A DNA stretch of 64,000 bases from Mytilisepta virgata. Taxonomy: Eukaryota > Mollusca > Bivalvia > Mytilida > Mytilidae. Location: assembly GCA_028015205.1 (NCBI GenBank), contig JAPWFG010000021.1, forward strand, positions 682,001 to 746,000, in the 5' to 3' direction. The notes below the pieces were generated by a model. It worked only from the letters and a program-made list of their open reading frames with translations, was not told the origin of the DNA and did not search any database. Of the stretch, positions 1 through 11,800 are shown one piece after another (within the stretch, counting starts at the first letter, position 1; each line of letters begins with the position of its first letter). Made by a program: the position numbers and the translations under genes.

Positions 1-270
1 CGCGGTTTCTGTGTCTTTGTGCTTGTTTGTTTCCAAAAGTCATAATGATTGTTTAAACTCGGTTTCTGTGTCTTTGTGCTTGTTTGTTTCCAAAAGTCAT
101 ACTGATTGTTTAAACGCGGTTTCTGTGTCTTTGTGCTTGTTTGTTTCCAAAAGTCATACTGATTGTTTAAACGCGGTTTCTGTGTCTTTGTGCTTGTTTG
201 TTTCCAAAAGTCATACTGATTGTTTAAACGAGGTTTCTGTGTCTTTGTGCTTGTTTGTTTCTAAAAGTTT
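1..270. repeat. 57-bp minisatellite (about 4.7 units)
   Basis: Near-identical 57-bp units, each beginning GCGGTTTCTGTGTCTTTGTG, run from the window edge to about 270. Because 57 is a multiple of three the array stays open and gives a 19-residue periodic reading frame (11-307); nothing suggests it is a gene. The core resembles the 36-bp array at 6331-7160. Confidence 0.9.
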
Positions 271-618
271 TATCCATGTTGACTTTCAGGACATACCTTA
301 TTATTAATTGAAATGTTTAGATTTGTTTTAAAGTCTTTCATCCAGAAATCAGTTTCCGAAGTATGTAGGGCGCAGTAAATTTGCCCTTCCACTGCAGGTA
401 TTTTAGTCGTCCTAAAATTAACTGAAGATTTACAAATGATAGTACGTCCGTTGTTTATCTTTCCGGCTAGTCAAAGTGTTGATGTTTCTTGGATGAATGT
501 GATATTTAAACTCGACATGAAAACGTCAGGCTTCTTAAACACAATAATATTTTGATTTATTTCTCACTTACGATTTTAGTAATTTAGACTTAAAATATAG
601 AATTGCGACGTATATTTT

Positions 619-740
619 AGCTCACTTGACCAAAGGTCCATGTAGACTTTTGTTTTCATTTTCGTCCGTCCACCTCTTTAAGTTATGTTTCAATCTTCTC
701 AAAACTTCTATATAGATGATGTTCTATTACTAATAATAAT
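619..740 (+). repeat. 5' stub of CTCACCTG foldback repeat family (F1)
   Basis: Starts with the F1 terminal foldback (AGCTCACTTGACC, then GGTCCATGTAGACT) followed by the CGTCCGTCC tract typical of the family, then decays. The stretch 271-618 holds no recognisable feature. Confidence 0.6.
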
Positions 741-779
741 CCTCACTTTACGGATTACCTATATGTCATCTATCCGAGG

Positions 780-1420
780 GAACTTGAAATTTAAGAGACC
801 ACAGACACACCCACTTCTGCTTTATATCTAGATTTGTACTTGTACTTGTACATAGATTATAATGGCCGATTCAAATCAAAACGTGATGATTTTGATTGTT
901 GACTTCTCCTTTCTTAGCATTAACATACCTATGGGGTGTACATTTCACATTTGATTCGTTACTGCCGTGCATGTGATTTAAACGGCGATTTTCTCGGCAG
1001 GTCGAGATTGCTGTCACATAAACTTCTAAGCCAGGGTTATGTTCAGTCTATGTTAATTTCATTACTCCAAAAGTTTTACTAGATATCTTCAGTCAGATTT
1101 TACGCCCTTCTGGAATGACACCTCATCGGACTTGACACGTCACTTGCTTTTCCTCACTGACAATGTGACGTGTTCCGTTAACGAAGCATGACATGATTAC
1201 CCTTCAGGAGTATCTGATGTCATTTCCGGAGTTGGAGTTCACATATTAGTGCTTTAGTTTCTGTGCTGTTTTAGTTCTTTTTTTTTTCCTTTTTTTTTTT
1301 TGTTTAGTTTATATATGTTTTTATTCCTTTAGTTATACATGTATCATTGTGACGTTTTTTTGTTGTGGGTATTCTTTTGCCGATATTCAAAATCCGCGTT
1401 TTTAACTGAAACTTAATGTG
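780..1420 (+). pseudogene. Degenerate retroelement C-terminus and 3' UTR (YDKRDDF type)
   Basis: Broken translation over 780-1110 matches the better-preserved minus-strand copy at 31750-32460: ALYLDLYLYLYIDYNGRF, RDDFD, FLSINIP and LLSHKLLSQGYVQSMLIS versus LLSQKLLNQGFIRYKLMS. Several stops and frameshifts are present. The following 1140-1420 matches that element's 3' UTR (TTAGTTTCTGTGCTGT and TTTTGCCGATATT, also at 9677-9870). It is a dead 5'-truncated retrocopy. Class is uncertain; this protein tail is common in marine invertebrates next to reverse transcriptases. Confidence 0.65.
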
Positions 1421-1479
1421 AGGCATCTATTGGATAATCTCTTTAAAGTTTGCACAAATTGGTCCAGACGGAAAACAAA

Positions 1480-2045
1480 TAATAATAATAATAATAAATA
1501 AATAAAGACGGTGACCCAAATAGACATTGTCTAATTTCATTGAGGCCCTCACATAAAAGCATACATTTAAACATTCATACAAACAGTATTATAACATACA
1601 TCAGTGTACATATATAATAGTATAAACATATATACAATATAATATATACAGTCAATAACAATATCATTCAAGATGACATTTACTCACATGTAATACTTAT
1701 TGCATTTGAAATTGAAGTTTTGAAAAAATGTTCAAAGCAGCGTTTTTTTTCTTTTAATATTTCAACATTTGGACAGTTCTTTGTAGTATATAGTAGATCA
1801 TTCCAAACTTTGATAGTGGAGTACTGAAAAGATTTCTTGTAAAAATTTGAATTAGGTCTGGGTAGAAATAAATCATTGTTTGAATTAGAGTGCAAGGTAT
1901 AGCCTTCAGGTTCATTACAATTTGTATGGAAAAACATATAATCAGGAACAATTCCATTTCAATAGATTTCATTCGTTCAAAATATGGTAACCAACCCAAA
2001 GAAGAAAACATGAAACTAAATGACAATCCTAGTTCTATGGAATCT
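1480..2045 (-). mobile_element. 5'-truncated LINE: RT C-terminal remnant with (ATT)n tail
   Basis: On the minus strand the translation gives LGWLPYFERMKSIEM, then after a frameshift near 1930 LFLPRPNSNFYKKSFQYST and KVWNDLL, the typical post-RT C-terminus of jockey/CR1-like LINEs. Its 3' end carries GAGGGCCTCA and then an (ATT)n tail at 1480-1500. The same 3' motif and tail occur in the LINE at 26850-28010, so the two are one family. Pseudogene. Confidence 0.75.
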
Positions 2046-2059
2046 ATGGAATAATCTAT

Positions 2060-4782
2060 GAGGGGGTGGAAAGGGTATTGGGAGACAGGGAGAAAGGGGG
2101 CGGGAGAAAGGAGAAAGGGGGCGGGAGAAAGGAGAGAGGGGGCGGGAGAAAGGAGAGAAAGGGCGGGAGAAAGGAGGGAGAACTATCAAAGGGAGACGAA
2201 CTTTAATGTTGAAAAAAAAATAAAGAGGTAAAAAAACGAAAAAACCGGATACTAAATGTTCTAATAAATGGACAAATCTTTGACAAAAAGGCAACATTTA
2301 TATTTCCCAAACCATTTTTGCCATTTCCGATCATTTCTAGAAATCATCCTTTCAAAACGGAATTATCTCTCCGTTACGTTTTCCTTTTTAGCTCACCTGA
2401 CCCAAAGGGTCAAGTGAGCTATTCTCATCACTAGGCGTCCGTCGTCTGTCGTCCGTCGTCTGTCGTCCGTTAACTTTTACAAAAATCTTCTCCTCTGAAA
2501 CTACTGGGCCAAATTGAACTAAACTTGGCCACAAGCATCATTAGGGTATCTAGTTTTAAAAATGTGTCCGATGACCCCGCCTGCCAACCAACATGGCCGA
2601 CATGGCTAAAAATAGAACATAGGGGTAAACTGCAGTTTTTGTCTTATATCTCAAAAACTAAAGCAATTAGAGAAAAACTGACATGGGGTAAAAATGTTCA
2701 TCAGGTCAAGATCTACCTGCCTTGAAATTTTCAGACGAATCGGTCAACCCTTTGTTGGGTTATTGCCCCTGAATTGTTAATTTTTAGGAAATTTTGCAGT
2801 TTTAGGTTATTATCTTGAATATTATTATAGATAAAGACAAACTGTAAACAGCAAAAATGTTCAACAAAGTAAGATCTACAAATAAGTCAACATGACCAAA
2901 ATCATTGATTGACCCCTTATAGGAGTTTTTGCCACTTAAAATCATTGAGCGTAAACTTTCCTTTAAAGATCTTTTCCTCTCAAACCACTGGGCCAATTGA
3001 GACCAAACTTTGGTGGAATGGTTCTTGGGTGGCCCCCTTCCAAAATTATGTATGGCATCCCCGACTTCCAACCGACATGGATGCTTTACTAAAAATAGAA
3101 AAAAAGGGGGTGAATTTAAAAAATCTTCTTATATGAAACTACTAGGCCAGTTGGAACCAAAGTTGGCAGTAATGGTTCTTAGGAGGTTCTCTTTCAGAAA
3201 TATGTCCAACGACCCGGACTGTTAAGCAAGATGGTCGCCACAGCCGAACTTAGTTTAACATAGGGCCAATGGAAAAATTCATTGAAAAATATTCTTGCCT
3301 TAAACCACTTGACCAATTGGAACCAGACTTGGCAGCAATGGTCCTTAGATGGTCCTCTTACAGAGGTGTGTCCGATGACCTGTACTGTCAACCGAGATGG
3401 CAACCACAACTGAACTTAGTTTAACATAGGGCCCTATAGGAAAATTCATTGAAAAATCTTCTTGTCTGAAACCAGTTGACATATTGGAGCAGGACTTGGC
3501 AGCATTGGTCCTTAGGAGGTCCTTTTTCAGAAATGTGTCTGATTTCGTGGACTGTGAACCAAGATGGCTGCCACAGCGGAACTTAGTTTAACACAGGACC
3601 CTATGGGAAAATCACTCAAAAATCTTCTCGTCTGAAACCACTAAGCCAATTAGAATTAGACTTGGTAGCAATGGTCCTTAGATGGTCCTCTTTCAGAATT
3701 TTGTGCAATGACCCTGACTGTCAACCAAGATGGCCGCCACACCCGAACTTAGTTTGAAGTAGGGCCCTATGGAAAAATTCATTGAAAAATCTTCTTGTCT
3801 GAAACTACTTGACATATTGGAGCCAGCATTGGTAGCATTGGTCCTTAGGAGGTCTTCTTTCAGAAATGTGTCCAATCACCTGGATTGTCAACAATATTGC
3901 TGCCACACCAAACTTGGTTAAATATTGGACCCTATAGGAAAATTCATTTAAAATTATTCTTGTCTGAAACCGCTTAGCCAGTTGGAACAAGATTTAGCAG
4001 AAATGGTCCTTAGATGGTTCTCTTTTAGAAATATATCCGTTGACCTGGACTGTCAACCAAGATAGAATCCTATAGAAAAACCAGCCAAATTGACTGCAAC
4101 ACTTAAATTTTTAGGTCTGCTCAATGTGAAAAGTTAAATCCAGGTGAGCAATACAGGCTCTTGAGAGCCTCTAGTTAAAATGCCCCCATCATTTCCGGTT
4201 TGCCTTCACATGTGGGTATCTGTTTCCTCTAAGTATTTGGCGATCTTCTACAAATTTAAAAAGAAGGGATGCTGACAATGTCAGAGAGATACACTCCCTC
4301 CTCTAAACAATATTACATGTACTTAACGCGTTTTCCAGGTCACCTTAAAATATTTACGTTATCCACTTGACCATACAAAGTAAGGTGTTCTCGAGGACAG
4401 GGAAAAAATAGAGATGACACAATAAAAAACTATGTCTAATTTCATGATCCTCATACATGACCATACATATCAAAAATGAGTTTCTTGACATTGGGGCATG
4501 CACAATGCACCATTGACAACATTCCAACATTGTGTATTAATTTGCATACGAGTCGGAGGCAGGCCTTGTTCGTAAAATCAGTATATGCTTTAATAAAGAC
4601 CTATGCCACCTATATATGGTCATATATTAATTCAAATTTGTATTAAAATCGATTGATCTGAAAAAAGACGGTTGTTAAGGTGGGAGATGGAAGCAGAGGG
4701 GCGGGAGAAAGGAGAGAGGGGGCGGGAGAAAGGAGACGAGGGGCGGGAGAAAGGAGAAAGGTACCCCCCTTTCCACCCCCTC
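2060..4782. mobile_element. TIR element with GAGGGGGTGGAAAGGG ends and 6-bp TSD
   Basis: GAGGGGGTGGAAAGGG at 2060-2075 is matched by its exact reverse complement at 4767-4782. The hexamer ATCTAT directly flanks both ends (2054-2059 and 4783-4788), as expected of a target duplication. Inside each end sits a purine-rich tandem repeat (GGCGGGAGAAAGGAGA; 2095-2180 and 4690-4760). No transposase is visible; the interior is mostly an F1 repeat (2390-4174). Superfamily not assignable; a 6-bp TSD is unusual. Confidence 0.7.
2390..4174 (+). repeat. Full-length F1 modular repeat
   Basis: 5' end is a 31-nt near-perfect foldback (AGCTCACCTGACCC, AAA, GGGTCAAGTGAGCT; 2390-2420) followed by GTCCGTCGTC repeats. 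The body consists of ~165-170 bp modules starting near 2950, 3115, 3285, 3455, 3620, 3790 and 3955, each with 'CTTCT..TCTGAAACCACT', 'TTGGCAGCAATGGTCCTTAG', 'AACCAAGATGG' and 'AACTTAGTTTAACATAGG'. The 3' end has hairpin GGCTC-TTGA-GAGCC and terminates TCTAG. No coding capacity. The ends resemble a non-autonomous Helitron/Helentron-like element (TC start, hairpin, CTAG end), but that is inference. Confidence 0.75.
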
Positions 4783-4788
4783 ATCTAT

Positions 4789-5691
4789 ATGAAGAGTAAA
4801 TAAATCATAACGCTAAGACACTATACCATGGGTGACATAGTTTTGTTTATAAGTTTATAGTCGAACTTCAATAATCTTCTTAAACTAATTAGCAAAATAA
4901 TCTAAAAAATGATAAAATTTTCAAGCTAACATGAATGAATATGTTGGATGGATTGCAAACAATACTTGACTGACCAGCAATACAGACTCAGATCTTGAGT
5001 CTGGTTTTAATTTGTAGCAACATACTGGGGTGGCAGGCGTTCTGTTTAGAAGAGAATAACTATCATGATATTGCAGAGAAAACAGCAAAACAGGTAATAT
5101 TGTGTATTTAAAATATATATATATGTATAGTAAAAATGTTTGGTTAGAAGTTTAAACACATTGTCCATTTTAAAACCAAAGGGTTCAACAAGAATGGTAT
5201 ATAGGCTTATATCTTGTAAAAAACCTGCAAAGATTAGAATTAAGGCAAAAATGGAAAAAGACTCCATAAATAAATTTCTAAATATGTTAAAGTTGCACCA
5301 CGTGTATTATAACCTACTATTCTTAAAGCTCCTTTTCTTCTGTTAGAATAAAAGTCAAATTTCTGAACCACATTTTCAGAGAATAAATGCAGTGTTTGTG
5401 GTAATAATGAAAATATGATATATAAATGAATAAAATTAAATACGGTTGAGAGTAATTTTCTAAATCTTAACCTCGAGTAAAATGTCACTTAAAACGATAA
5501 CAAAATGCCTGAAAGGTCATTTGTTTCACCTGGCGGTTGATTAAAGATGTAAATTTAGAATTCTTGAATGAAAAGAATTTTACTAGACACATGAGAATCC
5601 GTGTTTTTATATATATATATATACTACTTCGGTGTTACTGATATATCTATATGATGTTTTCATGATCTCTTAATTGTTCATTTTTTAAAAG
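4789..5691. other. No recognisable gene or repeat
   Basis: AT-rich sequence upstream of the first visible TTC38-like exon, presumably intron. Short open frames on both strands (5046-5488) show no motif that I recognise. Confidence 0.5.
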
Positions 5692-5811
5692 TGTCTGGAA
5701 ATAGAACCATGTGAGACAAATGCCTCCCATGCATTATCACACGTGTACCTAATGCAGGGTCAGCACGACAAGGGATTGGAATTTATGTTGTCAACAGAAA
5801 AGGATTGGAAT
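5692..5811 (+). CDS. TTC38: TTC38-like exon (CLEIEPCETNASHALSHVYL..)
   Basis: Acceptor AAAAG ends at 5691 and donor GTAAGC starts at 5812; 40 in-frame codons end ..STEKDWN. It aligns with the TPR region before the 'ACHNYWHW' motif of TTC38. Confidence 0.8.
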
Positions 5812-8800
5812 GTAAGCTCATAACCCTTAACGATAAACAGTTTTTTTTTATACAATTTAATATACATTTTAACTATGTCACATCAGTAATTCTCAAGGTC
5901 TGAAATATGGAAAGCCGACAGAGTAACTTTATATAATTCTTTGGTACCAATTTTAATGTACAAGATGTGCACATTTCGTCGATTAACGACTCATCAGTTG
6001 TGCTCAAGGCTTAAAATGTTGAAAACCAAAACAATAGTCCAAAAAATTGAAGAGCAAATTCAAAAATGACCAAAAACCAACTGTAAAACCAAAACCATTT
6101 ATGGACAGAGCTATGCACGAGAGAGATAGTCGTTAGTTTTCACAAATTTTACGATATTTTAACAGTAAATTTGAAGTATCTATTTCGGGCTAGTACCGAA
6201 ATACTAACAACTGAGCTGGGGATAATTATGCTCTGCATGTTCAAATGCTAAACAAAAAGGAAAAGCCAAAACAAAATTTGTTTTGGACAATAAAATGGAA
6301 AATTATAGAATCATTTATCGAGAGTGATTTATAGTGTAAATGCGGTTTTTGTGTTCTTGTGGATTTATTGTTTAAATGCGGTTTGTGTGTCTTGTGGATT
6401 TATTGTTTAAATGTATGGCAAGCCGTTTTACTATTTATTCTAACTTCAAGATATCTCATATAATATATAAGATATCTCATATAGTTTATAAGATATCTTA
6501 TATAGTTTATAAGATATCTTATATACTTTATAAGATATCTTATATAGTTTATAAGATATCTCATATAATTTATAAGATATTTCATATAATTTTCTTTATA
6601 AGATATCTTATAAACTATATAAGATATCTTATAAACTATCTTATAAACTATATAAGATATCTTATAAACTATGTGAGATATCTTATATAAAAAATATTTA
6701 TAAGATATCTTATAAACTTTATAAGATATCTTCTAAAGTTTATAAGATATCTTATAAAGTATATAAGATATCTTATAAAGTTTATAAGATATCTTATAAA
6801 GTATATAAGATATCTTCTAAAGTTTATAAGATATCTTATAAAAACTGGATTATATAAGATATCTTATATATTATATGAGATATCTTATATATTATATGAG
6901 ATATCTTTGTGTGTCTTGTGGATTTATTGTTTAAATGCGGTTTGTGTTTCTTGTGGATTTATCGTTTAATTGCGGTTGGTGTGTCCTTGTGGATTTATTG
7001 TTTAAATGCGGTGTGTTTGTCCTTATGGATTTATTGTTTAAATGTTGTTTGTGTGTCTTGTGGATTTATTGTTTAAATGCAGTTTGTATGTCTTGTGGAT
7101 TTATTGTTTAATTGCTGGTTTGTGTGTCCTTGTGGGTGTTTGTTTGTCGTAATATGACAGGATACGTTAAAGACTAGTATATCCATTTCTTGGGCCTATT
7201 GATATTGTTTTAGTTTTTAACCGGGTTTTTCTCTGGAAAAATCCGGCTATTGAATTGGTGAATGCGGGCGGGCGGGCGGTTGCCAATCGTGTCCGGCCTA
7301 TAACTTTCCTCTTGTCTTAAGACCTAGACCTTAGATGTATGGTGTGTGAATATGTCACCTCAAGACGATGTGTCATGTTTCAAAAATGTTGACCTATGAC
7401 CTTGACCCTTGACCTTAGGGTGAATAAATAGGTCATTTTAGATCATCTTCGTGTCCGGTCTGTAACTTTTTTGTCTAGACCTAGGCCTTGGATTTTTGGT
7501 GTGTAGGTAGGTTATCTCAAGATGGTGTGTCGCGTACCAAGAATATTGACCTTGACCGTTGACCTCAAGGTCAATAAATAGGTCATTTTTGGGCGGCTGC
7601 CAATCGTGTCCGACCTATAACTTTCTTGTCTTAAGACCTAGACCTTATATCTATGGTATGTGGATATCTCACCTCAAGACGATGTGTCATGTTTCAAAAA
7701 TATTGACCTATGACCTTGACCTTAGGTTGAATAAGTAGGTCATTTTAGATCATCGTGTCCGGCCTGTAACTTTTTTGTCTAAAGACCTAGGCCTTGGATC
7801 TTTGGTGTGTAGGTAGGTTATCTCAAGATGATGTGTCGCGTACCTAGAATATTGACCTTGACTGTTGACGTCAATAAATAGGTCATTTTTGTAACATTTT
7901 TGTCTAAAGACCTAGGCCTTGGATATTTGTTGTGTACGTAGATTTCCGCAAGATGATGTGTCGCATATTAAGGATGTTGATCTTGAACTTTGACCTCAAG
8001 GTCAATAAATTACTAATGTCCAGCCTGTAACTTTTTTGTCTTAAAACCTAGATCTTAGATCTTTGATGTGTGGGTAGTGTACCTCAAGATGATGTGTCGT
8101 GTACTAAAGATGTTGACATCTGACCTTGACCCTTGACTTCTTTGTTGGGGAAAAGTTACTCAGTAAAAATGAAATAGAAGGAAAACCCAGTTTGCTGTCT
8201 TTCAGACAGCTCTCTTGTTTTTTACTAGATTTGATTTTTGTTTGTTGTTTGTTTCCTATTTAAAATTATATTTTCGTGTTGAAGATTTTTAATAGAATTC
8301 TATATTTATTTAACTTTTAACTTTTTATAATAATTTGTAAGAATATTTCAGTTTGATTTTACCTTTATTCTCATAAAGTTATACACTTTTCAGAAATGTG
8401 TGTATCTTGCCTGTCATAACTACTGGCATATTAGTTTGTTCTACCATGAAAAGGTTAGGCTTTCATTTGATCTCAAATTTTACACCACTATATTTATGAA
8501 TTAATAATATTAAGCTACTCTCTTCTGAAAAATACTCCAATATCAAACAAGTTTGCCAAAGTCACGGTTTTTGTATCCATGTTCGTTAACCCTGACTTGG
8601 GAGGATGAAGTCACCAGAAGAAAATAAGTTACTTCGTGTACTTACTTAACTTATACAGATAACTCTGATCAAGAACAATTGGCGATAAAACGGAGTAAAA
8701 TGAGATTAATATAAATACATTTCTAGTCTAATTATCTAGTTTGATAAATAATAAATAGAAAATAAAAATAAGGGGATTCGGAAGATATCTGAACTTTGAA

Positions 8801-11800
8801 AAAACTAAATATTATGCACTATAATCAAAGGGGATGAAAGAGCTTATCCTTGATTCCTCAGGCATGAAACAGTAGTCATACCTACAAAATAAAATTAATT
8901 TCTTAAAAGAAAAAAATGAATGAGAAACTAACTCATGTAATATATAATACAAAAAGCAAGCGAACAGTCTTTAAATTACTGTTCTATCTTACTTTATTGT
9001 AGGGAGAATATGATGCTGCTTTGGGAGTATTTGATTCACAAGTAAGTCAGCTGTATTAATAAAACGGATCACAAAATACCGAAATAATTTTAATTCAATA
9101 TAAAATATTTTCATTGATGTTCATCATATTTTACAAATTAAATGAAATGCAGAAAACATGTAACAGAATAAAATCGGAATGAAATAATTATTCATACACA
9201 TTAAACAACTACAGATATATATATATATATATATAGAAATGTCAAATATGTTATTGTGAGTAATGATAACTACTATGAAATAAAAGTAACAAAGTTTACA
9301 GAAATTTTAAATGATTTCGAATAAAAGCAGCGTATCCTTTATGAAAAGTGTTGTTTGAAGTCAGGGAGTCAAGACGTCATGTTTGAATTTGTTACAGCTT
9401 GGCCCTAGAATCAAGAAGTCTAAAAGTGACTTCAACTTAACAGATGGAGCTGCATTGCTATATAGATTGAAACTTGAAGGTATTGTATTCTAGGTATAAT
9501 ATATATAAAAAATGCTTTATATTCCTAAATATCAGTATGCATTTTCAGTTTGTTGTATGAGGATTTTTTTAGACGAAAGCACTGTTTGATATGTTACCAT
9601 ATTGGGCAGGACATGCTTCCCCTTCCTGCGCACCGGATGTCACTCCCGTTTTTTTTTGTGGAAGTTCACATTACTAGTGGTTTAGTTTCTGTGCTGTCTT
9701 GTTCTATTTATGTTAAGTTTATTATATGTTTTTATTCTTTTAGCTATACATGTATCCTTGTAACATTTGTTTGTTATGTTCCATTTTAATGACTTTGTCT
9801 TTTCCTTTGAATTTCTAATTTTAGACCTTCGCACTGTTTTGTCGCTTCGGTTTCTTTTGCCGATATTGCAACAGATGAAATTGATATAACATGATGTCAC
9901 TTATGTGTGCGTTAAATGTTATATATTTCTACATGCTCTAGATGTTAACGTTGGTAACCGTTGGTCAATGCTTCACGACGCATGCGATGCCCACATGTTT
10001 AGACATGGAATTATGTTCAGTGAAGCGAATCTTCTTCTTACGTGTTGTCAGCACGAAGACAAAATCAAAAGACACAATTTACTCCAGTCACTAAAGGAAT
10101 ACGGAAGGTACGGAATTAATAACGTAAAGTTTTGTAACATTGTTAGATTAACTCACTGATATAATAGGTAAAATACATGTAATAAGATTGATTATATAGG
10201 GACGACATTTTTCAGTATCCTATGAAAAATGAAAGAATAGAGTTTCCATCAGTGAGTTCACACTTTATGCAAAATTCTAGAGTTAACATTGGGTAGTAAA
10301 GAAGTCAACTCTAAAGTAAACCCCACGCCCCGGCCTAGCGACAGGTAATATTTCACGATAAACCACTGTCTTAAGTGTAATATAACACACACTCACTTTA
10401 GTTAAGGGTGATATCGTATGGTATATAGAATACAACCCTCAACTAAAGGCAATATATGTATATAATAGTATCAAGTAAGCAGTCTAGATTTGATGACCCA
10501 GAATGACTCCAAAGTGCCAAATTTTAGTAATCACAAAAAATAACTCGAGTTAATTTAAATTTTTAAAACTTGCCTACAACCGATTTTAGAAGGCATTGTT
10601 GAATGTATTTGCCTCATTTCATATTGGTTTGAATTATTTCATCTGTTTATATTTTATTATTATTTGTTCTTATAAAGGAATGATAAGGAAGTCTGGGACA
10701 ACAAGAATATTGTTAAAGAAGTAGGAATACCATTGTGTGAGGGTATCATTGCTTTTGAAGATGGTGATTTCTCTAAAGCAGTTGAATTGATGTATCCAAT
10801 CCGATATGATATAACAAAGATAGGTGGAAGTCATGCACAGGTATTATTATACGTTTCTGCAGTAAGTAGATGCCAGTTTCTGGTCCTTGGTCCATATAAC
10901 ATGAACTGAGAATGCCTGTCAATGCCCATGGAGAGAGTATGCAAATGAATTCAGTCTTCTACATTTATTTTTATTAGGTTTATAAAATAAGCCACCTTCT
11001 TGTGTTAAAACTTACCACGGAACGTCATGGGTAATGAATATTATTTTTAGTTTATTGCAACAACTCTCGTCTTTTTTGTATAAACGTGGTGTTGAAATAG
11101 TATTGTCGGATAAAAACTGTTATCAATTTAACAACATTTTGGATTGTTTTGGTTTTCATCATTTTAGGCCAAGTCTACATGTGTACAACTGATGAGTAGT
11201 AAATCGGCGAAATGTGCACATCTTGTGCATCAAAACTGAAATCAAAGAATTTTATTTAATGAAAATTCTAGATACAAAACAGTTAAAAGCATGCACTACC
11301 AAATGTGATATTGAAACAGTCTATCAGTATCGGGTCAATTTTTCAAAACGTTTGATATCGTGTGACCAGGTTAACACCGACTCAAAACAACATAAGAAAA
11401 TATATATCAGAACATTGATATTTTCAAGTACATAGCACTTGGCCCAATTAGATAACATGTTTAATTTTTATTGTAGAGGGATATCTTTGAGCAAATTTTG
11501 ATTCATTCAGCACTGAAATCAGACAAACAACATGATCAAAGACTTGGCAGGTAGTACTATAAAATACAAATATCCTGAATCAAACAGGTAGTACTATACA
11601 AAATACAAATGTTCTGTATCAAAAAGGTAGTACTATACAAAATACAAATGTCCTGAATCAAACAGGTAGTAGTACTATACAAAATACAAATGTCCTGTAT
11701 TAAACAGGTAGTACTATACAAAATACAAATGTTCTGAATCAAACAGGTAGTACTATACAAAATACAAATGTTCTGAATCAAACAGGTAGTACTATACAAA

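Noticed and set aside
2525..3990. Several 60-90 codon frames on both strands
   Set aside because: All fall within F1 repeat modules and change frame from module to module.
5046..5488. Minus-strand frames (..KFDFYSNRRKGALRIVGYN..) as a reverse-transcriptase remnant
   Set aside because: I could not match them to any RT motif or to the other LINEs in the window.
6376..6690. Open frames on both strands with 7-residue periodicity (YKISYIV / YLINYIR)
   Set aside because: Created by the 21-bp GATATC palindromic repeat; no start context or homology.
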